Shown: positions 27,417 to 34,957 of the stretch, one piece after another
Position numbering within the stretch: position 1 is the first letter of the stretch
How the letters are laid out: the number at the start of each line of letters is the position of its first letter
Assembly: GCA_963798435.1 (NCBI GenBank)
Contig: CAWCTF010000004.1
Coordinates: 1,302,001-1,366,000, forward strand
Length of the DNA: 64,000 bases
Direction of reading: 5' to 3'
Origin: JALHST01 sp963798435
Lineage (GTDB): Bacteria > Bacteroidota > Bacteroidia > Flavobacteriales > Flavobacteriaceae
Notes under the pieces: model-generated
What the model saw: only the letters and a program-made list of their open reading frames with translations
What the model was told of the DNA's origin: nothing
Database searches by the model: none
Translations under genes and position numbers: made by a program

Positions 27417-29147
27417 ATGCGAAGATTTCTTCCGGTTTTGCAGTGGTTGCCGAAATATAAGCGGGCTTGGTTCCTAAAAGACTTGGTCGGTGGTCTTACT
27501 GTTGGGATTATTCTGATCCCGCAGGGCATGGCATATGCTATGATTGCTGGTTTACCTCCCGTTTATGGCCTATATACCGCGTTAATTCCCGTGTTGTTCT
27601 ATGCTATTTTGGGCACATCACGCCAAATATCGGTTGGCCCGGTCGCAATGGATTCCCTTTTAGTGGCTGCAGGTCTTGGCACCCTGGCCGTTTCGGGGTT
27701 GGAAAATTACATCGCCATGGCCATTTTCCTTGTTTTTTTGGTGGGGGCCATGCAATTGTTATTCGGCCTGTTACGCATGGGCTTTTTGGTAAATTTCCTC
27801 TCCAAGCCGGTAATTAGTGGTTTTACATCGGGTGCTGCCATTATCATTATATTCAGTCAGTTGAAACACCTTCTAGGGGCTGATATTGAAAACAGCAATC
27901 GTTTTCATGTTTTAGTAATGCATGTTTTTGAAAAGCTAAGCCATACCAATGCATACGATTTGACTATTGGGTTGCTCGGCATTGGTATCATCCTCGTCCT
28001 CAAAAAATGGGATAAAAGAATCCCAGGGATCTTACTGGTGGTCGTGATCGGAATAGTAGGGGTTTATTTCATGAAGTTAGAATCCTATGGGGTTAAATTG
28101 GTCGGAAACATTCCCAGTGGCTTGCCCCACTTCAAGATTCCACATTTCACACTTGAAGGTATTGGCGAATTATGGCCGATGGCGATAACTTTGGCACTGG
28201 TCGGATATTTGGAAACCATCTCGATTGGAAGGGCACTTGAGGAAAAAAACGGAGAGGAAACGATTGATGCAAATCAAGAATTGGTAGCATTGGGCACCTC
28301 GAATATGGTGGGTTCTTTTTTTCAATCGTATATCTCTACCGCCAGTTTTTCACGTTCTGCGATTAGCCAGGAATCAGGAACAACAACAAACTTGGCAGCC
28401 TTTGTAAGTGTCATATTGGTTGTGCTTACCCTCTTGTTTTTAACGCCCTTGTTTTATTTTTTGCCGAACGCCGTGCTGGCCTCGATTATTATGGTCTCAG
28501 TTTTCGGCCTCATTGATGTTGCCTATGCCAAAAGTTTGTGGTTGCATCGTAGGGATGAATTTTTGGTGTTACTAATTACCTTTTTGGCAACTCTCTTTAT
28601 AGGCATAAAAGAAGGTATGCTTATCGGGTATCTTATCTCGTTATTACTTATGGTATATCGTACTTCCAATCCGCATTTCGCGGTTTTAGGAAAAATCAAG
28701 GATACCGATTATTACAAGAATGTCGACCGTTTCGGGAATGAGGCCATCGTACGCGACGATTTGTTGATCATACGTTTTGATGCGCAATTATATTTCGGGA
28801 ATTCGGGTTTTTTCAAAAAGCAAATTTTTAGGCATATTGACGCGAAAGGGAAAGCTCTAAAAGGTGTAATCGTAAACGCCGAGGCTATTAACTATATCGA
28901 TGCCACGGCCACACAGATGTTGATAAAAGTAATTCATGAAATACACGATAGAAACCTGGAATTCTATTTTGCCGGTGCCATTGGCCCCACGCGCGACATA
29001 ATTTTTAGTAGCGGTATTATCAACGAATTGCATAGGGAGTTTCTTTTTGCAATGACCAATGAGGCGGTGGCATACTTTGATAATCCAAACTCAATATCGA
29101 TTGCAGGCAGTAAAGTGGCGTATCAAAACAGGGCGCGCGGTAACTAA
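27417..29147 (+). CDS. SulP-family anion transporter with STAS domain
   Basis: Predicted 576-residue inner-membrane transporter (SLC26/SulP). The N-terminal part has about 12-14 hydrophobic segments and the family signature LVGGLTVGIILIPQGMAYAM near residues 24-43, then PPVYGLYTALIPVLFYA. The C-terminal STAS domain spans about residues 440-555 (LLIIRFDAQLYFGNSGFF, VNAEAINYIDATATQML). Substrates of the family are sulfate, bicarbonate and other anions. Adjacency to a persulfide-dioxygenase-like gene 57 bases downstream suggests sulfate, sulfite or a related sulfur anion, which is inference. Confidence 0.93.
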   Translation: MRRFLPVLQWLPKYKRAWFLKDLVGGLTVGIILIPQGMAYAMIAGLPPVYGLYTALIPVLFYAILGTSRQISVGPVAMDSLLVAAGLGTLAVSGLENYIAMAIFLVFLVGAMQLLFGLLRMGFLVNFLSKPVISGFTSGAAIIIIFSQLKHLLGADIENSNRFHVLVMHVFEKLSHTNAYDLTIGLLGIGIILVLKKWDKRIPGILLVVVIGIVGVYFMKLESYGVKLVGNIPSGLPHFKIPHFTLEGIGELWPMAITLALVGYLETISIGRALEEKNGEETIDANQELVALGTSNMVGSFFQSYISTASFSRSAISQESGTTTNLAAFVSVILVVLTLLFLTPLFYFLPNAVLASIIMVSVFGLIDVAYAKSLWLHRRDEFLVLLITFLATLFIGIKEGMLIGYLISLLLMVYRTSNPHFAVLGKIKDTDYYKNVDRFGNEAIVRDDLLIIRFDAQLYFGNSGFFKKQIFRHIDAKGKALKGVIVNAEAINYIDATATQMLIKVIHEIHDRNLEFYFAGAIGPTRDIIFSSGIINELHREFLFAMTNEAVAYFDNPNSISIAGSKVAYQNRARGN

Positions 29148-29204
29148 AGTTACCTTGGCCAAAAAATTAAGCATTATTTTCGTGGGAATTTTAAAGGAAG
29201 GATT

Positions 29205-30614
29205 ATGAAAATTGAACAGATATATACAGGATGTTTGGCCCAAGGGGCTTATTATATTGAGAGCGATGGAGAGGTTGCGATCATTGATCCCTTGCGCGAA
29301 GTCGACCCTTATATTAAAAGGGCCAAAGCAGATGATGCCAAAATCAAATATATCTTTGAGACCCACTTTCATGCCGATTTCGTTAGCGGACATGTGACAC
29401 TTTCCAAAGAAACAGGCGCCCCGATCGTATATGGCCCAAATGCGAATCCGTCTTTCAAGGCGATAATCGCCAAAGACGGCCAAGAATTCAAACTGGGAAA
29501 AATCACCATCAAAGCCTTACACACGCCTGGTCATACGATGGAAAGCACGACTTATTTGCTACGGGATGAAAAAGGAAAGGACTATGCTATTTTTTCCGGA
29601 GATACTTTGTTCCTAGGAGATGTGGGGCGTCCTGACCTGGCTCAAAAAGCTGCACATTTGACCCAAGAGGATCTCGCTGGGATCTTGTTTGATAGCCTCC
29701 GCACAAAAATTATGACCTTAAGCGATGATATCATAGTGTATCCGGCACACGGGGCCGGTTCGGCGTGTGGCAAGAATATGATGAAGGAAACGGTCGATAC
29801 GTTGGGCAATCAGAAAAAAATGAATTATGCGCTACGGGCCGATATGACGAAGAAGGAATTTGTGAACGAAGTTACCGAGGGCCTTTTGCCCCCACCGAAG
29901 TATTTTCCCTTGAATGTAAAAATGAACAAGGAGGGCTATGAGGACATTGCCGATGTATTAGATCGCGGTACCACGGCCCTTTCCCCAGAAGAATTCGAGT
30001 TGGCGGCAAATGAAACCTCGGCCTTGGTTTTAGACGTACGGCGTCAAGAGGAGTTTGTCAAAGGCCATATCCCCCGATCGATCTTTATAGGCCTCAATGG
30101 GGATTTTGCGCCTTGGGTAGGCGCGCTGATCGCAGATACCAAACAAGAGCTATTACTGGTGGCACCAAAAGGCTCGGAGCACGAAGCAGTAACTCGCCTG
30201 TCACGCGTAGGATTTGATGGTACGATCGGTTATTTGGCAGGAGGTTTTGACGCGTGGCAGCAGTCAGGTAGGGAAGTAGATACAATACAGTGGGTACCGG
30301 CCACAACGGTAAAATCGCGCATGGAAGCGAATCAAACCCAAGTTTTCGACGTTCGTAAACCCAGTGAGTTTGCAGCTGAGCATGTTGCCGGCGCCCAAAG
30401 TGCTTCATTAGATAGTTTGAATGAGTATATGGCGAAGTTCCCGAAAGAAGAGATGTTTTTTGTGCACTGTGCAGGCGGGTATCGCTCGGTAATTGCCGCT
30501 TCGATCCTAAAAAGTCGTGGATTTCATAACGTAGTCGATATCGCCGGCGGTTTTGAAGCCCTTAAAAAGGCTGGCGCGTCTGTAACTGAATATGTCTGCC
30601 CATCAACAAAATAG
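29205..30614 (+). CDS. MBL-fold hydrolase with two rhodanese domains (persulfide dioxygenase-like)
   Basis: Predicted 469-residue cytoplasmic protein. Residues 1-230 are an ETHE1/glyoxalase II-type metallo-beta-lactamase domain with THFHADFVSGH (His54, His56, Asp58), LHTPGHTMEST and FSGDTLFLGDVGRPDL. Two rhodanese domains follow at about 265-360 and 375-465. The second has an active-site loop with cysteine (HCAGGYRS); in the first the equivalent loop is VAPKGSE without cysteine, so it is catalytically dead. Such proteins oxidise glutathione or other low-molecular persulfides to sulfite and move sulfane sulfur. It lies in a run with SulP and DUF2892. Confidence 0.93.
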   Translation: MKIEQIYTGCLAQGAYYIESDGEVAIIDPLREVDPYIKRAKADDAKIKYIFETHFHADFVSGHVTLSKETGAPIVYGPNANPSFKAIIAKDGQEFKLGKITIKALHTPGHTMESTTYLLRDEKGKDYAIFSGDTLFLGDVGRPDLAQKAAHLTQEDLAGILFDSLRTKIMTLSDDIIVYPAHGAGSACGKNMMKETVDTLGNQKKMNYALRADMTKKEFVNEVTEGLLPPPKYFPLNVKMNKEGYEDIADVLDRGTTALSPEEFELAANETSALVLDVRRQEEFVKGHIPRSIFIGLNGDFAPWVGALIADTKQELLLVAPKGSEHEAVTRLSRVGFDGTIGYLAGGFDAWQQSGREVDTIQWVPATTVKSRMEANQTQVFDVRKPSEFAAEHVAGAQSASLDSLNEYMAKFPKEEMFFVHCAGGYRSVIAASILKSRGFHNVVDIAGGFEALKKAGASVTEYVCPSTK

Positions 30615-30651
30615 ACTGATAAATATCATGTTTTAAGGGTTTATTACACAA

Positions 30652-30659
30652 TATCTTTG
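30652..30659 (+). promoter_or_regulatory. Candidate -7 element upstream of the DUF2892 gene
   Basis: TATCTTTG is an exact match to TAnnTTTG, about 113 bases before the likely ATG at 30773. The -33 region (GTTTTAAG) is weak. Between them a small hairpin (AGGCC..GGCCT around 30702-30718) is followed by CTTTTT, which may be a terminator of the upstream gene or a leader structure. Confidence 0.35.
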
Positions 30660-30772
30660 ACCAATGAGATTCACGAAAATAGTGTAACCTTTTTTGGGAT
30701 GTAGGCCGTGAATAGGCCTCTTTTTAGAATTTGTGCTTTTAGATGAATTGTTTGTTCACCCCTAATTACGAA

Positions 30773-30982
30773 ATGATGAAAAAAAATATGGGAAGTACCG
30801 ATAAAATAGTACGTTTGGCCTTGGCAATCCTAGTAGGATTCCTATTTTATTTTGATGTGATCCAGGGTACTTTAGCCTACATATTGATTGCAGTTGCGGC
30901 TATTTTTGTAGTTACCAGCCTCGTAAATTTTTGTCCGTTATACGCCGTTTTCGGTCTTAATACATGCAAGGCAAAAAGTTAA
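30773..30982 (+). CDS. DUF2892 (YgaP-like) inner-membrane protein
   Basis: Predicted 69-residue protein starting MMKKNMGSTDKIVRLALAIL. The motif N-M-G-x-x-D-K-x-V-R, two hydrophobic spans and the final VTSLVNFCPLYAVFGLNTC are diagnostic of DUF2892, the membrane part of YgaP. YgaP-like proteins combine it with rhodanese, and stand-alone copies usually sit in sulfur gene clusters, as here beside the MBL-rhodanese gene. A conserved Cys in NFCPLY is present. An upstream in-frame ATG at 30743 would add ten residues unlike homologues. Confidence 0.9.
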   Translation: MMKKNMGSTDKIVRLALAILVGFLFYFDVIQGTLAYILIAVAAIFVVTSLVNFCPLYAVFGLNTCKAKS

Positions 30983-31042
30983 GATCTGCTGATTTTATCT
31001 TATTGTCAATCAATACCTTTGATCATTATCAAATAGGAAAAC

Positions 31043-31174
31043 ATGCTACACATGGTACAACCTTTAGTAAATTGGAGTAACGGAATCATAATGATTTCGG
31101 TTTTCGTCGTCGTATGCGTGGCGTTGGTTACTACTCTGGTGCTTTTTATCAAAAGCGGAAAGAAAGACCAATAA
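31043..31174 (+). CDS. Tiny single-span membrane protein (43 residues)
   Basis: An ATG at 31043 opens 43 codons, ending at TAA 31172-31174. The product begins MLHMVQPLVNWSNGII, then has one hydrophobic span (MISVFVVVCVALVTTLVLFI) and ends KSGKKDQ. It follows the DUF2892 gene by 60 bases on the same strand. I recall short proteins of this shape (WxNGVIMISVF) next to sulfur-type DUF2892 genes in Flavobacteria but know of no function. Likely real because of its clean topology and position. Confidence 0.6.
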   Translation: MLHMVQPLVNWSNGIIMISVFVVVCVALVTTLVLFIKSGKKDQ

Positions 31175-31357
31175 ATCGGGTTTAGACCCATGAATTTCGC
31201 ATTTTTATTTTCTGCATAGGTGCTATGCTTTTAGGCCTATTTGAATAAAAAACCCCTCTTTATATCAGTGATGCTATAAATGTTAAAAAAATCTTAACGA
31301 GTATCATGTGATTTCCCTTTTTATTGCCTATTTTTAATAGGAATTTCTGCACGAAGT

Positions 31358-31540
31358 ATGATGAAGGATTTTATAGAAAAAGTTGGAGTGATTAACTGCA
31401 TATTGCTCTTGGTAGTTTTCTCGATCATCATAGTCTCAGAATATCTGTTTCTTTCTGGAAGAAAGTTGGATGCGATTTTCGTGGCTTTCTGGGCACCAAC
31501 TATTCTGGGTTTGATGAATTATTTGAAATACAAAAAGTAG
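31358..31540 (+). CDS. Small two-span membrane protein (60 residues)
   Basis: Predicted 60-residue protein, MMKDFIEKVGVINCILLLVV, with two hydrophobic stretches (about 12-30 and 36-54) and a basic end KYKK. Its stop codon overlaps the GTG start of the next small gene by one base (TAGTG), a sign of translational coupling. Function unknown. A short hairpin (CCTATT..AATAGG, 31329-31343) lies just upstream. Confidence 0.5.
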   Translation: MMKDFIEKVGVINCILLLVVFSIIIVSEYLFLSGRKLDAIFVAFWAPTILGLMNYLKYKK

Positions 31541-31635
31541 TGGACTTCATTCTCATATACTCCATATTCGTTACCATCATCTTTATGGTATGGTTGCTTT
31601 TTGTAATTCGGATGTATCGAAAGATGAAGGATTAA
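31540..31635 (+). CDS. Tiny single-span membrane protein (31 residues)
   Basis: A GTG at 31540-31542 opens 31 codons: a hydrophobic span (FILIYSIFVTIIFMVWLLFV) followed by a basic tail (IRMYRKMKD). It overlaps the preceding gene by one base and its stop overlaps the stop of the convergent exonuclease gene by four bases. The size and basic tail are like CcoS-type or toxin-like small membrane proteins, but I cannot assign it. Confidence 0.45.
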   Translation: MDFILIYSIFVTIIFMVWLLFVIRMYRKMKD

Positions 31636-33020
31636 TACATTAGATAATCGATTTGATCAGGTGTCAATATCCGATCTGGATATTTAGTAGCATAGGATCG
31701 TATTATTCCTCGTGCCTCTACCGTATTTTTAGTGGAGACTATATAACCCATTAAATCGTCAATGGAGCCTATCTCTTGGTCGCTTGGGATAAATCCGTAC
31801 CCTAAATACACATCTTTCTGAACCATTATAAAAGCTTGCTCATCTAGATGTCGCCCCTTTTCCTTGATGATGAAATCTTCTTTTCTGGTCTGCATAGATT
31901 CAATGGCCCAGTGCACTCTTTCATTGTATTGATGATGAGATTCGGTACCCCGACAAATACCGTTGCAATTTGGAAGGCGATAATGGGAGCATGTGGTGAC
32001 ATTTTCCTGTAAATGGCAGTACTTGGCACAAAGTTGATAGGTCTTACAGATTTCCTCCAAATACAAACGGCAATCGGTCGTATTGTTAAACATAATCAAG
32101 GGCTCTGGCACTGATTTTAATTTATTGAAAGCCAAATGTAAAATGCCGTTTCTATCCTCATAGCTAAAAATAGCGTATTGCTGCACGGCGGTTTTTTGAG
32201 CACGGTTGTATAGTGGATAATGTTTTTTTATAGCATTCGATTCCATTAAAAGGGCCAATAGCTCACTTCCGGATAATTCGAAGTCAATGTCGGCTGTTGC
32301 TTGGCAGAGCTGAATTTCTTTCGTTGATTTATCGTAGAAATGGCCAAGAACCCGTTTTTTTATGTTTATAGCCTTACCAACATAGATTATTTTACCTAGA
32401 TTATTTTTGAAGTAATAGATCCCGGGCCGAGTTGGTAGGCCATCAAATACTTTTTTAGGCAGCGATGGGGGCAAGGTAGCTTCTTGGGAACGGGAATTTA
32501 AAAATGCTTTTATTACTGTTTGTGAACCTTCATGGCCCAACAACTTTTTGAACAACAAAACCGTGGCGTGGGCATCACCCCGAGCACGGTGCCTGTCAGT
32601 AAGTGGGATGCCCATTGCTGAACACAGTTTTCCCAGACTGTACGAATTATAACCTGGAAATAATCGACGGGAAAGTCGTACGGTACAGAGTTTTTTTCTT
32701 GTAAAGTCAAGGTCGATCGACTTAAATTCATGTTTGATGACATTGTAGTCAAAATTCACGCTATGGGCAACGAAAATAGTATCTCGGGTAATTTCCAAAA
32801 TCTGGTGCGCTACTTCATGAAGACGCGGGGCCTTCCGCACCATGGCGTTGTCGATTCCGGTCAAGCCAGTTATAAAAAAAGGAATTTCACATTCCGGATT
32901 GATTAGGGTGGTAAATTCGTCTACGATTTCCTGGCCATCAAACTTAAAAATGGAAATTTCGGTTATTTTATTTCCCTTTATGCCATTTCCGGTGGTCTCT
33001 ATGTCGACTATGGTATACAA
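31632..33020 (-). CDS. DnaQ-type exonuclease fused to GIY-YIG domain
   Basis: Predicted 462-residue protein. Residues 1-165 are a DEDDh 3'-5' exonuclease: VDIETTG (Asp, Glu), HSVNFDYNVI and HRARGDAHAT. Residues about 195-280 are a GIY-YIG nuclease as in UvrC (RPGIYYFKNNLGKIIYVGKA and KKRVLGHFYD). The C-terminal part resembles UvrC-associated cysteine-containing segments (CHLQENVTTCSHYRLPNCNG). This fusion is common in Bacteroidota and is related to Cho/DNA polymerase III epsilon-like repair proteins. The start is TTG at 33018-33020, because an upstream stop excludes any ATG before YTIVDIETTG. Confidence 0.92.
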   Translation of the reverse strand: MYTIVDIETTGNGIKGNKITEISIFKFDGQEIVDEFTTLINPECEIPFFITGLTGIDNAMVRKAPRLHEVAHQILEITRDTIFVAHSVNFDYNVIKHEFKSIDLDFTRKKLCTVRLSRRLFPGYNSYSLGKLCSAMGIPLTDRHRARGDAHATVLLFKKLLGHEGSQTVIKAFLNSRSQEATLPPSLPKKVFDGLPTRPGIYYFKNNLGKIIYVGKAINIKKRVLGHFYDKSTKEIQLCQATADIDFELSGSELLALLMESNAIKKHYPLYNRAQKTAVQQYAIFSYEDRNGILHLAFNKLKSVPEPLIMFNNTTDCRLYLEEICKTYQLCAKYCHLQENVTTCSHYRLPNCNGICRGTESHHQYNERVHWAIESMQTRKEDFIIKEKGRHLDEQAFIMVQKDVYLGYGFIPSDQEIGSIDDLMGYIVSTKNTVEARGIIRSYATKYPDRILTPDQIDYLMY

Positions 33021-33390
33021 ATGAATGTGGCTTTGTGCTAATTTTTTATAAAGTTAGGGGAAAAATTCAATTGCAAAAGACTTCAAGACCACCTTAAATA
33101 AAAATGGCCGCTTATATAAACAAGCGGCCATTTTGAAAACTAAAACTAACTCAAATAATTCGTTTTTGGAAAAGAAGGGGAATCATTGTTAAATTTACGT
33201 TCAAAGATTCTCAATTCCTAAACATCAATCCACAAATAATGATACTTTTTTAACAAAATAATGTGTATAACCGTGATTTCATTTTTTTTTAATTGTAAAA
33301 CATGCTTATGAAATTGATTCATTTATTAGGATGGAGCCACCACTCATTAAATCGAAATCGCACGGCTTTTCAAATGCTTTGCACCGATAT
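33021..33390. other. Intergenic region without a gene
   Basis: About 370 AT-rich bases separate the exonuclease and GH30 genes, both on the minus strand. The only clear structure is the perfect hairpin at 33101-33134. The stretch after it (AAAACTAAAACTAACTCAAA, 33136-33155) looks like untranslated leader sequence seen before outer-membrane genes in Flavobacteria, but no such gene follows. Nothing else is visible. Confidence 0.5.
33101..33134 (-). terminator. Perfect 13-bp hairpin, likely bidirectional terminator
   Basis: AAAATGGCCGCTT (33101-33113) and AAGCGGCCATTTT (33122-33134) are exact reverse complements around an 8-base loop. On the minus strand the stem is followed by TTTTATTTAA, a U-rich tail, so it can end GH30 transcription, though it is about 255 bases beyond the GH30 stop. 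Confidence 0.7.
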
Positions 33391-34818
33391 TTAATGAATT
33401 ACAAGCGTTGCAACGGCCCCTTTGGGCAACACGATGGAAACGGCTTTTTGTACCAGCCCAACCATGACATTTTTATCGGTTGTATCCCTATTTTGAAGTA
33501 GTACGACAAGATCGCCTGTAGGCGTTCTAAACGCCACATTTGGAAGATGAAGCGCCTCCGATGAACCTATGCGCACAGAGCCTGGAGGAACGAACTTAGA
33601 AGCTTGGGCGATGATGTAATAGGACGGATTTCGAATGATACTGTCCCCGTTGAGCGTCAAGGCTCCTAAACACCCAATACATCCACCTCGATCCGTATGT
33701 GGTTCCTCATTTTCATCGGCGGCCAAATTCCATTCCAAGACCGTTTTGGCCCAGTTTTTAGGCGCCCCGATTACCAGATTTTCAATATGCCACGTAAAAT
33801 CGGTTTCAAAATTACCAGGCGCCCCGATCCACTGTTCGGTAAAATAAATATTTTTATTCGGGAAAGCTTCGTGTACTTGTGAAAGTGCGTCAATAGTACC
33901 GCCATAGAGATGGAAGGCCGTACCATCGATATAGCTGGCGGTTTCTGGATCTTTTAAAATTTCCAAGGGATAATCGGGGCGGTCGGCATTGTGGTCGTAG
34001 ATTATAATTTTGGTTTTTATCGCATTTGCCTTAAAGGCAGGACCAAGATAACGCCTAATAAAATCTGCCTGTTGATCGGCTAACATTAAAAGACTGGGAT
34101 TGTTCCCCGGATGTAAAGGTTCGTTCTGTACCGTCAGGGCCTCGATCGGGATATCCCTATTTTTCATATCCTGCACATATCGCACAAGATAGTCTGCATA
34201 AATGCTTGCATATTCAGGTTTTAAACTGCCACCTCGGGTATCCTCATTATTTTTCATCCATGCCGGTGGTGACCAAGGTGACCCCATGATTTTGATTTCC
34301 GGGGCAATTGTTCTGATTTCCTGTAACGTAGGAATGAGATACAAGGTGTCATAGCCTAATGAAAAATTCGCCAATTTCTCATCGGTTTGGCCCTTGGGCA
34401 TGTCATCATAGGACCAGGTCTTTTCATCCAAGTCAGACGCTCCGATGCTCACCCTTAAATAACTGATGCCGATCGCGTTCGAATCCTTCCCAAAAAGCTC
34501 TTGAAGAAGACCGGCCCTGGCGGTTGTAGTCATTCCTTGTAATAGCTTTGCACTTCCGCCTGTTAGCGTAAATCCGAATCCATCCATTACTTGAAATGTT
34601 TTGGAGGTATCCAGCGCGATAGTGATCTTAGAAGGCGAACTATCGAAACTAAGGGGTTGTTCTTCAAGGAGTTTGGATCTATCCAAAGTGGTCAAATACA
34701 TTTTTGCTTGCAGGGAGGATTCCCCTGCATTTTTATCGGCCCCCGTGCATCCAATCAGGCATGATATCACGAGTGCCTGCATCGTTATCCTTTGGAATGA
34801 TTCGTACTGTTTTCTCAT
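33391..34818 (-). CDS. Glycoside hydrolase family 30 lipoprotein
   Basis: Predicted 475-residue lipoprotein (lipobox LIGC, Cys24). It is a clan A (beta/alpha)8 retaining glycosidase of GH30: FQVMDGFGFTLTGGSA, then SPWSPPAWMKN, acid/base Glu233 in TVQNEPLHPG and nucleophile Glu328 in IYFTEQWIG. The C-terminal beta domain ends with KGAVATLVIH. Related enzymes are glucosylceramidases, beta-1,6-glucanases and xylosidases; the subfamily cannot be fixed by eye. It heads the glycan-degrading locus but is divergent from the sulfatase gene, with about 140 bases between them for both promoters. Confidence 0.93.
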   Translation of the reverse strand: MRKQYESFQRITMQALVISCLIGCTGADKNAGESSLQAKMYLTTLDRSKLLEEQPLSFDSSPSKITIALDTSKTFQVMDGFGFTLTGGSAKLLQGMTTTARAGLLQELFGKDSNAIGISYLRVSIGASDLDEKTWSYDDMPKGQTDEKLANFSLGYDTLYLIPTLQEIRTIAPEIKIMGSPWSPPAWMKNNEDTRGGSLKPEYASIYADYLVRYVQDMKNRDIPIEALTVQNEPLHPGNNPSLLMLADQQADFIRRYLGPAFKANAIKTKIIIYDHNADRPDYPLEILKDPETASYIDGTAFHLYGGTIDALSQVHEAFPNKNIYFTEQWIGAPGNFETDFTWHIENLVIGAPKNWAKTVLEWNLAADENEEPHTDRGGCIGCLGALTLNGDSIIRNPSYYIIAQASKFVPPGSVRIGSSEALHLPNVAFRTPTGDLVVLLQNRDTTDKNVMVGLVQKAVSIVLPKGAVATLVIH

Positions 34819-34957
34819 CAGATTAAATGCCTTAATAGGTTCATTTCACTAAGATACTGATAAACAACTCTTTTATTGGTTGTATGTGTTTTGAAAATTT
34901 CGAATGCTTATATTTAGCTTCCGGATTTCTTGGGACCAAATTAAAAAATCACGGTAA

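Noticed and set aside
27299..27529. Longer DUF1080 protein starting at 27529
   Set aside because: It would run across the divergent SulP promoter and start; the ATG at 27298 gives a proper lipoprotein signal.
31282..31298. GTTAA-N7-TTAAC palindrome as a Crp/Fnr operator
   Set aside because: It is short, AT-only apart from the ends, and not seen again upstream of the SulP, MBL-rhodanese or Crp/Fnr genes.
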